DNA of 64,000 bases from Enchytraeus crypticus (lineage: Eukaryota > Annelida > Clitellata > Enchytraeida > Enchytraeidae), in assembly GCA_905160935.1 (NCBI GenBank), contig CAJHZI010000423.1:981001-1045000 (forward strand), read 5' to 3'. How positions within the stretch are numbered: the first letter of the stretch is position 1; each line of letters begins with the position of its first letter. Positions 24,573 through 38,415 of this stretch are shown piece by piece. The notes under the pieces are model-generated. The model was given only the letters and a program-made list of their open reading frames with translations. It had not been told where the DNA came from and ran no database searches. Both the position numbers and the translations under genes were made by a program.

Positions 24573-25087
24573 AACGAGAGAATAACTATGTCACCTTAAA
24601 ACGCTTAAACAGAGACCTCTTTTTGATGTTATAGATAGCTTGCATGAAATGTATTTCCCGCCTCTTTGGAATTGGTATTTCAAGAACGTCTCACTCTACA
24701 TTATTCATATACTCATGCACAATACAGTAGGCCTACTTGACGCATACCATTTAGTGGTACTCTATAAAATATATTAGATTTCTATGGACATGCCCATAAA
24801 AAGAATCCAAAAAATTCTAGAATTAATTACATATAATATATTTAAGAAATTCCACAACTTTTTGGATTCTATTTATGCACATACGGGGCCTTACAACCGC
24901 ATACCCAAGGGCGAAGCTATATTAAGCTTGAATGAACCGCTCAATTTTATTATTCCCTCGATGAGTCCAGTGTTTAAATGGTTTCATTTTGACAAAATAT
25001 AATTAGTGAACAATATTTTTGTATATAATTTAAACGCTACACTAAATCATCACGTCAACCGATGGTAAAAATAAATAGTTTTTATTA

Positions 25088-25283
25088 AGAGAGCGAGAGA
25101 GAGGGAGAGAAATATATATATATAGAGAGAGAGAGAGAGAGTGAGAGAGAGAGAGAGTGAGAGAGAGGGAGAGAAATAGAGAGAGAGAGAGGGAGAGAAA
25201 TAAAGAGAGAGAGAGAGAGAGAGAGACAGGGAGAGAAATAGAGAGAGAGAGAGAGAGTGAGAGAGAGAGAGAGAGGGAGAGAA

Positions 25284-25318
<35 letters not shown>
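25088..25318. repeat. (GA)n array with GGGAGAGAAATA interruptions
   Basis: About 230 nt of purine repeat in which GGGAGAGAAATA recurs five times at irregular spacing, a sign of internal block duplication. Confidence 0.88.
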
Positions 25319-25320
<2 letters not shown>

Positions 25321-25676
25321 ATTTCAGCATTAACTCGACACCCAATGCACTGAATAAAATGAAAATACAAATAGGAATAACAATAATTAAAAAATTCTTA
25401 GAAAAATACAGGGTATCAGATAGTTCTTATATAGTAGGATAATGTCCGTCAGGGAAGATTATATAGGCATCCTATCTAGCGGACCAACGTCAAGTAATTT
25501 CAGGTGTATTTATTTAAGGTAAAATGCAAATATCAACTGAAATACAAAACGCAAATATCAACTGAAATACACTCTTATCTAGAAATATTGAACAACCGAT
25601 AGAAAATAAATTTAAACGACAACTTAATCAGATTAGGTAACAACTGTTACCAAATAACAAAAACAACAACAACAAT

Positions 25677-25790
25677 ACGATTAGAGTGCCACTATTGTCC
25701 GTTACTACGTCGAGTACTTTGGAACCAAATCAAAACCTACGAGCAGAATGAGGGGTCCATAAACGGTGCTAGACAAAATCCGGGTAAGAA
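25677..25790 (-). repeat. Interspersed repeat family D, divergent
   Basis: GATTAGAGTGCCACTATTGT, CGTCGAGTACTTTGGAACCA and AAATCAAAACCTACGAGCAG. Preceded by (CAA)n. The next 220 nt have more G+C than the surroundings and may be more of the same element. Confidence 0.55.
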
Positions 25791-26515
25791 CTTTCCTAGG
25801 GTACTAGCGGAATGGAGGTTTACGTGTTGATCTAAGTTCATGGACATTAGGTGGATAGGAAAAATCAAAGAGAAAAGCTTTGCACAGAGTGGAAGGAAGA
25901 GAATTCCAGATCTGTGGCTCAGTATGCTGGGAGGAGCGCGTAGACAATTTGCTATGTGAGGGAATGATCGGTCAAATGACAGTTAGCAAAATGCAGTTCT
26001 AGAGAAAAATTTGCGAAATAAATGGAAAGTACATAAACTTACTAACCACCAACAAATCAAATTTGTATCGTAAATAAAACTCTGATTGATAGATTTTAAT
26101 TTGAATAGTTATCCTTCATTCAGCCATATTTATTAAGCTTTCGCAACCTTTAATTTACTCAATAGATGTCATTCAACAAATGCCTTAACGATTCTACTGC
26201 CAACAAATGCCTTAATGATTCCACTATCAATCATTGGCCTAAAAGTACACTGACTGGAATAATCATTGTTTAAAGCATAGCATGTGGCTTTTTATTATAG
26301 ATATATGCGCTAAATCGATATAGAACAATCATACATATATCTTAAAATCTCGTACTGGGTAAAATTCTCAAATGACATTTCGTCATGTTTCTTGTAATTC
26401 ACTTTACAAGATTATAGGCGTCAATAACTCCGACGGGTCTCTAAGGAATTTGAGAAGTGTTCGTGTAATGTCACAATATGACGACTCCCTCTCCCGAATT
26501 CAGGTCAATTGAGTG

Positions 26516-26690
26516 ATAGTAATAATAATGATAATAATAGTAATAATAATAAAGGTTTAACGTCATCCAGGATGATGTCAGGGACGTCCCCACAGCACTC
26601 ATCACTAAAGATCAATTCACTAAGACCAATCTGCAAAAGAAATGTGCTGAGGAGAAGTAAGGTTCTAAACGAAAGCCAGCCCGGTGATCA
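26516..26690 (-). mobile_element. SINE family E with (TTA)n tail
   Basis: Longer copy including the upstream body (CTTACTTCTCCTCAGCACAT, TTTTGCAGATTGGTCTTAG) and the shared block; about 16 nt of the block (the GATGAGGAAACGGACG stretch) are missing. The tail is a TAA-type repeat. Confidence 0.72.
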
Positions 26691-26989
26691 AAAATGGACA
26701 GGGTGGATTGATTATGTCGTATTTGAGTGATGCCATTCAGAAGTTGTTTAACAATATAATCTTCTTTTACTAAATTAATAGACAAATCAATTTACATACG
26801 TAAATCTTTATCTATCTTTATCTTTATCTTTATTTCTATCTTTGGTTTTAACTCATTGATTGCTTATTTGACTGATGGATTGACTGAACGATTTATTGAG
26901 TCATTGATTGATTTGAATGTTAATTGAATGATTGATTGATTGATTACTGAGCACATCTAGTTATGATGGGAGTAATTTGTTAATCCCAT

Positions 26990-27032
<43 letters not shown>
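26990..27032. repeat. (GA)n microsatellite
   Basis: About 40 nt of perfect AG repeat with no LINE 3' signature detected beside it. Confidence 0.88.
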
Positions 27033-27034
<2 letters not shown>

Positions 27035-27917
27035 GAAACGAAAGAGAAACAAAAAGAGAGAAAGAAATAGCGCTGAGAGAGAAAGAAAAGAAAATATAAT
27101 TTACAACGAAAAGCTGCATGCAAAAAATGCATTCAACTTAATAGCTGAATGTAATTACATGAAATTCTAAATGCTAAATTTTAGTGCTTTTTCGAACAAT
27201 ATGCTCCAACATCTTATAGGTTAATCCGAGTTGTGGCGGGAGTTCACGTATTATATCTTACGCGTCCCAATTTCGTGTCGTCGAAATGGTGAATTGACGT
27301 CAAACGAGTTCTAAGGTATTCCACTCTGAAAGTACTCAAACACGCACACTGTCTCTCCGTGTTTGCTCAGGTACAAGACTTGGATAGCAAACTGTCTAAA
27401 TATCAGGAATGTTTTCACCTTTTGTACTGTTGATAGTGTACTTTATGAAAACATGCAGCCACGAATTCGAATTCCAACCAATCACTCACAGAGCATCAGT
27501 ATCTTTGCGGTTAAGAAGCAGAGGTCAGACATACTATAGGGTGCCGATGAGCTAAAAACTGGTAAAGCCAAAAGCGGGTAAAGAAAGGTTAGCGTCAGTT
27601 TCGTTACCTAGCGACAATTAAGCTTGGAGGTTGCTAGACACAAAACATTATGAACAGACCACAATTGACCGTCTAAAGAATCATTCATTTAATGAAAATT
27701 TGCGTTGTATTGTTTAGTTTGGGATAAATTATAAACCTAGTGTAAAGTTCTGTACATTGTATTAAAATTTATTTTAGTAGCTTGATTTTAGATTTCAAAG
27801 GCATTATCAAGTAAGGTTAGCTATCCGCACTTCGCTTGTCTGGCAAATTGCAAATTGATAATGACTTATAAAATGACCAAAATAGTTGAAGTCAATTTAG
27901 GATTGAGCCCTAGCATG

Positions 27918-28075
27918 AATAATAATTATTATAATAAAGGTATGACGTCCGTTTCCTCATCCAGGGATGATGTCAGTGACGTCCCCAACAGCACACATCA
28001 CTACAAATCAATTCACCAAGACCAATTTGCAAAAGAAATGTGCTGAGGAGAAGTAAGGTCCTGAATGCATGCATG
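27918..28075 (-). mobile_element. SINE family E
   Basis: Well preserved: CTTACTTCTCCTCAGCACAT, TTGGTCTTGGTGAATTGATT, GACGTCACTGACATCATCCC and GATGAGGAAACGGACGTCAT, with an A/T triplet tail. Confidence 0.74.
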
Positions 28076-28751
28076 GTTTCTGTTATGTATATTGCGGAAG
28101 CATTATTATATAAACACCAACCAGTTTTTCTTATTTAGAAATGCATTTGATTATTTGCACTCTTTATGCTTCGTGATTAGAACGCCAATTATATGCCTAA
28201 TAGTAATATATTAGAATGAGATCCTATAAACGCATAATTAGAGTTTTATTGGACTCAACGACTACCGTTTACCGCATGTGATATTAGTATATTTTAACGC
28301 ATTCGGGCTTTGCATATTTAATCGGAAGCATCGGCTAGAAGGAAGACAAAATAAAATTTACAGCTTTTTCTAGACATGCTTATTTATTAGAAAATGTAAT
28401 CCTCTATTTTAAATAATCCTCTAATTTATAGTTTGTTTACGTAATAGATTTGTTTTGCAACACGAACATCACAAATTTTATAAGATGGTCTTTTTCTATT
28501 AAGATAATTAGACTCCGAAATGTCAAAAGTTAAATGACACAATTTTAAAGAACTTGATGCACATGAGAGTGTGGACTTTGAGAGGCTTCCGTTAAAATTA
28601 GCACCTTAAAACATTAGCAAGGGCTTCCCGTAGCTTAATGCCTTGCGTTGTGGTTGTTTTATTATTCGAACGTAAATGATAAGCGTACTTTCATTCAAAA
28701 GCGCCAACTGCTCAAGCCAAAAGCAGTACTAAGATTTAAAGGCTATGAAAA

Positions 28752-28862
28752 GTTTAACGTCAGTTTCCTGCTCGATAGCATGTCAGTTGCTGAGAAAGCA
28801 CTGAATTTGAACCCTGAGCCTGCTGATCCGCTATCGAAGAACTTTCCGACTTGTCACCGGAG
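28752..28862 (-). mobile_element. SINE family A, divergent
   Basis: Body GAGCAGGAAACTGACGTTAAAC and B box GGGTTCAAATTC are clear; the head is substituted. An apparent short open frame through it is not a gene. Confidence 0.65.
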
Positions 28863-29649
28863 GATTTTAGCCGATGATAAAGACAAGACCTTTGTGAGTG
28901 ACGAAATCAGTGATAGTGAAAGTAGAATGTGAGTGAAATTATGTGCATTAGACTCACTATTTGTCCGAACATTAGACACAGAATTTATCACGTAGTCAGA
29001 TATGATTCGGCCTAACATATCTGTATATTCAGCTCAAAAACACCAATTTAAAAGGGTAGTTATATAAATCTATGCAAGAGAATAATGGTTAAATGACTTA
29101 ATAAATAATTTCAATAGTAGCTCTGTATAGCTGCTTTCCCATTAGGCTTTTAAAACATATCCTATCAGAAAATTAGTACTTTTGCAACAGTAAATCATGC
29201 GTAATGAACGTTCATGCAATATAGAATTTAATTATAAACATAAAGCAGCAGCACTTTAAAGGTATTTAACAATTGCAAAGTTCAATTTTTCGAAAGCGGA
29301 AAGTTTCATAATATCTGGGTTCACACCATATGCTAGAGACTTGCATGATTGTGGTAACTGGCGCTATCGTAGGCGATACATGTAAAGTGTGATATATCGT
29401 AAAACAATTTACTGCAAGGTCAGCTTGCATACATTCAGATTTATGCCAGTGTTTCTGAACAGAGTTTAACCTCATGAACTGGGTTTAAACCTAACAACGG
29501 TCAACAAGTAGAAAGCGGTAAAAAAGTAAACACATATTATAGTGAAATGATCAATTATGATGATATCTATCACTTTTAATACCACATATTTAAACTGTTA
29601 GGCAATTTAGACCATATTCCGTAAACCAATCCAGTGAATGTCCGAGATT

Positions 29650-29775
29650 TTACTTTCAGATCAGCGTGGCTGTGATTCGAACCCACAAAGGTTCAATTCA
29701 CCTTAGGATCTGTCATTTAAAACTTCATGACGTTACCCCTACGCTATTGAGACATTTTACTCGAAGTATACGATT
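29650..29775 (-). mobile_element. tRNA-derived SINE head, unassigned family
   Basis: Minus strand: AATAGCGTAGGGGTAACGTC (A-box-like), AGATCCTAAGGTGAATTGAA, then a strong B box TGGGTTCGAATCACAG. The boxes are spaced too far apart for a functional tRNA. Confidence 0.5.
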
Positions 29776-29816
29776 TACATTAAGTTACCCTGTCGCAATG
29801 GAAGGAGTTAAACCTC

Positions 29817-30462
29817 TTAAGATTACAACCTCTGTTGACATTACAACCTCTATAGAGATTACAACCTCTATAGAGATTACAACCTCTATATAGATTACAA
29901 CCTCTATATAGATTACAATCTCTATATAGATTACAACCACTGTTGAGATTACAACCCCTGTTGAGATTACAACCTCTATAGAGATTACACTATCTATTGA
30001 GATTACAACCACTGTTGAGATTACAACCTCTATTGAGATTACAACCATTGTTGAGATTACAACCCCTGTTGAGATTACAACCTCTATTGAGATTACAACC
30101 ATTGTTGAGATTACAACCCCTGTTGAGATTACAACCACTGTTGAGATTACATCATTTGTTGAGATTACAACCACTGTTGAGATTACAACCTCTATTGAGA
30201 TTACAACCATTGTTGAGATTACAACCCCTGTTGAGATTACAACCTCTATTGAGATTACAACCATTGTTGAGATTACAACCCCTGTTGAGATTACAACCAC
30301 TGTTGAGATTACATCATTTGTTGAGATTACAACCACTGTTGAGATTACAACCACTGTTGAGATTACAACCACTGTTGAGATTACAACCACTGTTGAGATT
30401 ACATCATCTGTTGAGATTACATCATCTGTTGAGATTACAACCACTATTGACATTACAACCCA
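29817..30462. repeat. 18-bp minisatellite with a 162-bp higher-order repeat
   Basis: About 36 units of GAGATTACAACCNCTNTT. Variant units recur in the same order: the ATCATTTGTT variants at 30151 and 30313 are exactly 162 bp, nine units, apart with identical unit order between. Because 18 is a multiple of three, frames stay open on both strands, which is not evidence of coding. Confidence 0.9.
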
Positions 30463-30689
30463 CGTGGCTGAGATTGGTAGATAATCAAATGTCCCGTGAT
30501 AAGTCAGTGTAATGACAGTCTAATGACTCGAGATAACTCAATTATACGTTACAGTACTATTACTAATAGTAATCATACTAAGTACGCGATTCCTAGTACT
30601 CAGTAGTATTTCAGTGTAAAACGTCTGTTCGAACTCATCATTATAACATTAAGGTTCAAGGACGACGTTAAATTTGTCTTTTTAGCCTT

Positions 30690-31840
30690 GAAATTAAATC
30701 TGCATTTATATTCATTTCTTTATTCGTCAAAAACAGACAGGATCAATATGCATCACATAAATATATACACACACATACGCACACGAACATAGGATCATAA
30801 AACAATCAAAATGAAATATAAGAAACTTAACTAGAATTCCTAATTCCAGCACTAGCATTAAACGATTCGTAAATTAAATACCCGCTTCTACCATAAGACA
30901 CTCTATTGGCCAGAACCATCGAACAATTTATAGGCAATCTAAAACAATGACACATTTTATCTAGATCCCTCACCACATATCTAGTTACAAAAATCTATCT
31001 AGTTTAAAATCATATTTATACTGAATCTATTTAGTCTGCTTCTAAAGAAATTAAACGTAAGTTTAACTCTAATATGCTTAAAATCCAACTTACCCAACCC
31101 TATCATAATTGGCTTAACAGATTCCCAATTATGATACTTAAATAGCTTTCTATAAACACTGTTCCAGGCAACATTTAAATCATGAATTTGATCGTTTCTA
31201 AGTGAAATACTAACAGTGGCATAGGTTAAAATGGGCAAACATTAGGACTCTAAAAGATGCAATCTTGTCAGCTCAGTTAAATTAGCTGATTTACTCAGTA
31301 TATTATTGCAACTAGAATAAAACTTCCTAATAATCAAATTGGTATCAACCACTAGATTTTTACTTGCTATAAAAGTAATACCTAAGTATTTAAAACGTTT
31401 TACCTATTTTAATGGTTTTTTCATTAGAGACATTGGAGAAATTTTACAGCCGGACCCTAACCCAATCGCAGCACACATAGATTTATCTATATTGAATTCT
31501 AAAGGTAATTCTAAAGAATTATGGTAATTCTAAAGGTAATTATAAAGAATTCTTTAGAATTCTAATTCTAAAGGTATCAAACGAAATTGAACATTGATCT
31601 AGCATCTTTTGTAAACCGTGCTTCTGATGTGCTTCTTATTTCACCGTTGGTGAAATAAGAAGCACATCATCAGCGTATGAGATCATACCAACAAATAGTG
31701 CATCAATGGTGCAACCTACATTGAGAGATTTTAGGTCATTAATGCAAGGATCAATAAAGATATTAAATGAAGCCGGTGATAAAGAGCTACATGTACCTTG
31801 CCTCACGCCACTTTTAACAGAAGTATTATGAGAAAAATAA
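30690..31840 (-). pseudogene. 5'-truncated LINE of a second family (RT C-terminal half and 3' UTR)
   Basis: On the minus strand a reverse transcriptase begins in motif B (SGVRQGTCSSLSPASFNIF), reaches motif C (ISYADDVLLIS), then shows the GLQKMLDQCS, FNIDKSMC and VKRFKYLGI segments. After a break comes an open piece ending at 30999 with PILTYATVSISLR and LNVAWNSVYRKLFKYHNWES, the typical C-terminal region of jockey/CR1-like non-LTR elements. Stops, local duplications and a hairpin disrupt it. Sequence from about 30711 to 30828 recurs in an intron of the precursor gene and is probably its 3' UTR. Only the C-terminal third survives. Clade is a guess. Confidence 0.8.
31625..31669. other. Perfect 21-bp inverted duplication inside the LINE reverse transcriptase
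   Basis: TGATGTGCTTCTTATTTCAC plus C, a 3-nt loop GTT, then the exact complement. The right arm encodes the Asp-Asp-Val-Leu-Leu-Ile-Ser of the YADD box on the minus strand; the left arm is its inverted copy, interrupting the frame right after the catalytic motif. Confidence 0.85.
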
Positions 31841-32761
31841 TTCTGTTAAAAGTAATAATTATTTAAAATAAAAAATTAAAATAAAATTTAAAAGAAAATA
31901 AAATAAAAGTTAGTTAAAATTTATAATTATGCAAACAGATTTATGTCAGAAATTAACTCTAATTATTTGCGAAGAGTTTATCGTATCAGCAATTTAACTA
32001 AATTATACTGGCCTTGGAAGGGTAAAGACTTGTAACATCAGTAAGGCTGTATTCAGCTAATATCATTAAAGCTAAGTCGTCTGTCCTTCATCGAATTATT
32101 CTAACAAAATCAATTGATTAGAGGAAGATTTCCTGCTATCTTTATTGTCAACCAAGACATGCAGTTGCTGAGATATTTTCGGAGAATAGCGTTTGAATAA
32201 ATTGTAAGGATCAAATCTACAAAACTCCTGCTGCGACATTTGAAGTGAGTTTTCTTCTGCGCAGTTCTTTGACAGCGATTATACCAGCCGTTAGCGTTGA
32301 CTGGTGGCCATATTTGAAGCCATGTTGATTTGGGAGATGCAATACAGTACACGGATGCTAGGTATCATAACGATTATCACACACATTTTTGTATTTCTAT
32401 AAAAACGATTTTGTACAAAATGGTTCGGTTGTCTCATTAATTTCAACAGTACTAATTTTGCTTTCAATTACTGACTTCAATTCAGCATAGAAAATGTATC
32501 ATAATTGGACTATAATAAATCCAATATACTATATTTGCGATGTAGAAATTAAAAAAAGAATTAATGCCAAAGCAATCCAAAGATTCGTAGCATTACTGGT
32601 AAAATTACATTGAACTCCAATAGATTACTAGACTGGAGGTCTGATCGTTGCATTAATGACTTCTTCAATTCTACGCGTCTGAGCGTGTTCATAGAATAAG
32701 GGTCAGCCAAGAGCATTAAGTACTGCACCAAATTCGGCATCTCATATCTTTGCATCTTCTG

Positions 32762-32890
32762 GAGGATAATGATTCTTATGGAGGTAGATGATTCTTATGG
32801 AGGCAGATGATTCTTATGGAGGAAGATGATTCTCATGGAGACAGATGATTCTTTGGAGGCAGATGATTCTTCTGAAAGAAAATGATTCTT
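32762..32890. repeat. Approximately 21-bp tandem repeat
   Basis: About six units of GATGATTCTTATGGAGGCA with small indels. Confidence 0.78.
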
Positions 32891-33240
32891 CTTGCTAATA
32901 TAGCATCCTCTATTCAATCAAAGACTCTGATTTATATGCAAAGCCCAACAAGATAAATTCTGTTAGCTAACGTTATTGGATAGCCGAGCAGATCTATATT
33001 TAGAATTCAGCTGCTTCCAGAAATAGTCTGCAGTCGTATAATGTGACAAAGGTTCAACTGAATGATCGCCTTTTGTCCTGGAATTGGAATAAGAAGCTAC
33101 AGGTGAGTTCAGCAAGTTCTGCGGCTGTTGCTGCAGCTGCAGTATACATAAATCACTGGATCGGCATCTACTGGTGATGAACTGTGTCAATGGGATTCCA
33201 GATTGGACGACACGAAATTTTGAAGTGCTTCTATATTACT

Positions 33241-34459
<1,219 letters not shown>

Positions 34460-34659
34460 CTCTATTTCTCTTGTTCTCTTCAATCGGTCGCTCATCCTCC
34501 AGATTTGCGGAGTTCTAGTCTCTGCACCGATAGTGGCATCCGCTAATAATAACATAATTACACCACCAATGTAATTTGATCGCAATTTGAACTTCACTAT
34601 ATTTGATTTGATATTCAACGCTACTGTGGCATTTAGCATAGAGCGACGATTTATAAATA

Positions 34660-34667
34660 TACTTTTG

Positions 34668-34698
<31 letters not shown>

Positions 34699-34745
34699 CT
34701 ATTATTATTATTATTACTACTACTATTATTACTATGATTATTACA
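34660..34745. repeat. (ATT)n-type microsatellite
   Basis: ATT, ACT and ATC triplets; no SINE E block is recognisable next to it. Confidence 0.8.
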
Positions 34746-35514
34746 ATTGTATTCCTATCTAGATTTAGCTTTCTCTCTCAATGACCTATGATCTACGAGG
34801 TAAGGGCACACAAATATCTAAAACCGAGCAGACCCATTTAATGAATTGCAGTTACACGCCCAGTTATCACCTTAAGCCTTGAGCCCTCGAATCAGTAAGA
34901 CACAGAGTCTAAGTTACAATTAGAGGCGCTAAATAGAGACAGACTGGTCAGTCTTCGTAGGAAGTGTTAATTACTTCAAATAGCACTTCATCTTTAGTCT
35001 TAACGCGGGATGATATTCTGCAAACATGACCAGTGACATTTCATCTATAGTAAATTTTATCAGATACATTTCAGAGAGACGCAGTGTATAGCTGGGTGGA
35101 GAGGAGTATAGTAGGAGTGTAGGCCTCATGTCGACAGGGGAAGCTCGGCAGAGAGCGGGGGAGGTAGGGGGGCGGAAACGAGCTTTCAAAAACTACAATC
35201 AGTGCAAATTCACAATTTCATTTGTTGGTTTCATTTTCAGGTTGCGTGGCTGCTTGTTGCTACAGAAAGTACAACAGAGGTTGAACGGTGAGGCTTTTTA
35301 ATTGGAAAATGTCTTACTACTACGTCGAGAAGGTGCAATAACAAATACTCGGTGAGCATATTTTAATTTTAGCAACGAATTTCATATATGCTCCCTGTAG
35401 TCAAATTTTAGCCTTTATAGAAAAGTTCTAAGATTAGAGTGCACGTAAACTATTATTTTATTTATTTATTTAATTGCAACTTCCACATCAATATCATAGA
35501 ATGGAAGAAAAATG

Positions 35515-35652
35515 GTTAGCGGAACACCGAAACTTGGGGTGTTGGATGATTTGATAATTAATTTATATGAATAAAGTAGCAGAGGATAGAAATATGTGGA
35601 AGAGTTTTATGCCATGGACCTGCCAATAGGCAATGTATCAAGAGAGATCATA
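35515..35652 (+). mobile_element. Decayed 3' end of LINE family 1
   Basis: Degenerate match to the GGTTAG.ATGATTTGA region followed by CATGGACCTGCCAATAGGCA and AAGAGAGATC. The (GA)n tail is reduced to a few bases. Confidence 0.6.
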
Positions 35653-36319
35653 GAATCGTAATAATATAATAATAATATAATAATATAGACATAATAGAAT
35701 CGTAAGGGTGATACGCAACGCAAAGTCAAATGTAGACCTTAGGTTCATGGCACTCACAAAGATCCATAGCATTTATAAAAAAAGTTAAAATCCTTCAAAT
35801 GTAGCACAAAATAAAACCAGATTTCAATTTAGATGTAACTTAATAAAAATGATTTGAAAATTTAACTATTCCATAGAGTCTCTATTAAAACGTTAGAAGT
35901 ACACTTAAAATAATACAAATTCCATAGCAAATTCTCACAGTAAATGGATCAGTGGTACGTAATAAATATAAGCCAATAGTCGGCAGCTGACTCGTCATCG
36001 GCTACAAAAATCCTTGAATTTCAAGAGGCACATTTATTTCTTGCATGGCAGTCATTCTACAAATGAGCGTAATTGAAGTCATACAGCGTTTTCTATTTGG
36101 AGTTTCTTCTATGTCTTCAAATAGTCAACCTTTTCATTACAGAACGTGACGACCCGCACATTGGAAGGATGTGATGGACAACTGGAAGTGAGTCTCACAT
36201 TTCCTTATCGCAGACATGGACTGACGGTCAATGTGATTCCCGTGTAAATGAAGTGCTTGAGAAGTGGTCGGGTTTGTAATTTGCACAATACGTGTCAAGA
36301 AAAAAGAATTATTGAGAGG

Positions 36320-36800
36320 AGTGATAGACTGAGAGAGAGAGAGAGAGAGAGAGTGATAGACCAAGAGAGAGAGTGTGTGTGTGAGAGAGAGGGGGGGGGG
36401 GAGAATGAGAAAATGAGAGTGCGTATTTGAGTGAACGAGAGAGGGAGGAAGGGAAACAGCGGAAGAGGAAATAGAAGATGAGACAAAAGGATGACTTGAA
36501 GAAAATTGAGAGCAAAAGACGTTTAGTATCAGGTTTGAATGTGAGAGAGAGAGAAAGAGAGAGAGAAAGAGGGACACAGAGAGAGAGAAAAATAATAATA
36601 AAGAGAGAAATATAAAGAGAAAAAAATGTATAGCGAAAGAGATAAAATAAACGCCATAGAAAATATTTTGAAATTTACAAACTAAAACAGACGAAGATTA
36701 AAAAGATAAAAGGCATAGAGAGAGAGATAAAGAGAGAGAGAGAGAGCGAGAAAGACACAGAGAGAGAGAGAACGAGAGAGAGAGAGAGGAACTTGGAGGG
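36320..36800. repeat. Several (GA)n blocks
   Basis: Four purine blocks separated by degenerate A/G-rich sequence, including a G9-G10 run. Open frames in it are low-complexity artefacts. Confidence 0.85.
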
Positions 36801-36831
36801 AAGTAGACTGGGTTTGATAATAAAGGAAGGA

Positions 36832-36930
36832 CGTGACGTGGGCGTAAGACGAAGCCCTCCTATGACGTCAGTGCTGCATTAGCTCCTCACATTATCAATG
36901 CTCGTCTCGTAGCGTGCTATAGGAACTGAT
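36832..36930 (+). promoter_or_regulatory. CpG-containing patch with CRE (TGACGTCA), possible promoter
   Basis: Between a (GA)n block and a SINE lies about 100 nt rich in CpG, containing GTGACGTGGGCG and a perfect cAMP response element palindrome TGACGTCA that runs into TCAGTG, an initiator-like match. No coding exon was found nearby on either strand, so this may be an enhancer, a non-coding promoter, or chance. Confidence 0.25.
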
Positions 36931-36995
36931 TCAGTTCTGGGGAAAACATCGGCTACAGACCTTACAGCTAAGAAATCCACAAATACTAATTCATA

Positions 36996-37140
36996 AAAAA
37001 TCTGATAAAGCTAATGCTAACGTCACTCAATGTCAATGTTTCCTCACTCGAAAGCGATGTCAGTGACGGGCGGGCCCAGGATTTGAACCCCGCACATACT
37101 AATCCGCGGTCGAATATCTTACCGACATCGCCATTGGCCA
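36996..37140 (-). mobile_element. SINE family A with a short internal duplication
   Basis: Complete element; the body contains an extra ACTCAATGTCAATG segment within the shared core. The head, including GATGTCGGTAAGATATTCG, is well preserved. It sits beside the CpG/CRE patch. Confidence 0.78.
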
Positions 37141-37743
37141 TTTATCGATCTTGGAATAAAGAATTAACGCCCGGTTCCTCACCAGGGCAAGGTTTTAATA
37201 CAGAGGAGTAGAATAGTCACTAAATCTATTAGCCACTACATCTATTATAGTCACTAGATCAGTAAGTCACTATATAGTCGAGATGTATTAATAGTAGGCA
37301 CATTTTAGCAGTTATATTTAGAAGGGTGATCTGTAAATAAATGACCCTCGTGTATTTGGCTTTTTGACATTGGTAAATGTTTTATGGTGGAGTATAAGAA
37401 CTTTACAGAGATTTTGAGCATTGAGGTGTTTTCCAAAATTCGTACGATTAAAGATTAAATCAGTACCGTATTACTTAATGTTAATAATTTTTGAAACAAG
37501 CAGTAAACTAAAATTCGTTCCTGTTGGACAAACTTTAATATAACATGTCATGAAGTTTCAATCCTATAGAGACTGTTGGAGAGTCAAAACTAAACTTGAA
37601 ATCTACTTGTTTAAATTTAATGGTAAGAAGATATTTATCTCAATTTCGCAGTCTTTCATGAGGAGGGCAATTTACTGATGAAGTATAGGGTAACACAATT
37701 AATGGTAGGGCAGCCTTTCAAGAGGCATTCCAATTGTAAAAGT

Positions 37744-37866
37744 TAAAGAGCCTAAGTTAACGTCAGTTTCATATCCCGAAAGCGATATCAATGACTGGAG
37801 ATCACAGGATTTGAACCCATCATATACTGATCCGCGGTCGGATATCTTACTGAGATAACTGGAGCA
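37744..37866 (-). mobile_element. SINE family A, divergent
   Basis: B box GGGTTCAAATCC and the CCGCGGATCAGTATATGA head are clear; the body carries several changes. Confidence 0.7.
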
Positions 37867-38084
37867 CAGTGGCGATGCACATAAACTTAACATAATATAT
37901 GCATTAGTTTATTTGTTGCTTTCAAATTAGCATTAACACATGTTCGTAGAGCTTTCTATACTGTTTAGCACTTCAGGTATCTGCTTGTTCAAGATCAAAT
38001 TCCTGAAGTATTTTGTCGCCAAAGTACAACCCAAAAGTAGCTTAAAATTACTCCAAAATTAAAATATAAACTTATCAGTTTATT

Positions 38085-38415
38085 ACTATTAATATTGATA
38101 TTAATATTAGTATTAATATTAATATTACTATTAATATTAATATTAATAGTAATATTACTATTACTATTAATATTACTATTACTATTAATATTAATATTAA
38201 TGTTAATAGTAATATTAATATAAATATTAATATTACTATTACTATTAATATTAATATTAATGTTAATAGTAATATTAATATAAATATTAATATTACTATT
38301 ACTATTAATATTACTATTAATATTAATATTTATATTAAGAAACTGAATATATTAATATTACTATTAATATTACTATTAATATTACTATTAATATTAATAT
38401 TTATATTAAGAAACT
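38085..38415. repeat. ATT/ACT array with 60-bp and about 66-bp duplications
   Basis: AATATTACT triplet mosaic. The block ending at 38220 is repeated almost exactly 60 nt later, and the block ending TATATTAAGAAACTGAA occurs twice about 66 nt apart. Confidence 0.8.

Noticed and set aside
29785-30512. Frames of 222 codons (minus) and 171 codons (plus)
   Set aside because: Both run through the 18-bp minisatellite and consist only of its repeat translation.
34780-35330. G-rich patch and possible exon (TTTCATTTTCAG..GTGAGG) near 35.26 kb
   Set aside because: An acceptor and a donor frame about 60 nt, but no partner exon or frame could be found, so it is left out.
36137-36577. 146-codon minus-strand frame rich in Ser and Leu
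   Set aside because: Translation of (GA)n/(CT)n blocks; no start context, domain or splice support.
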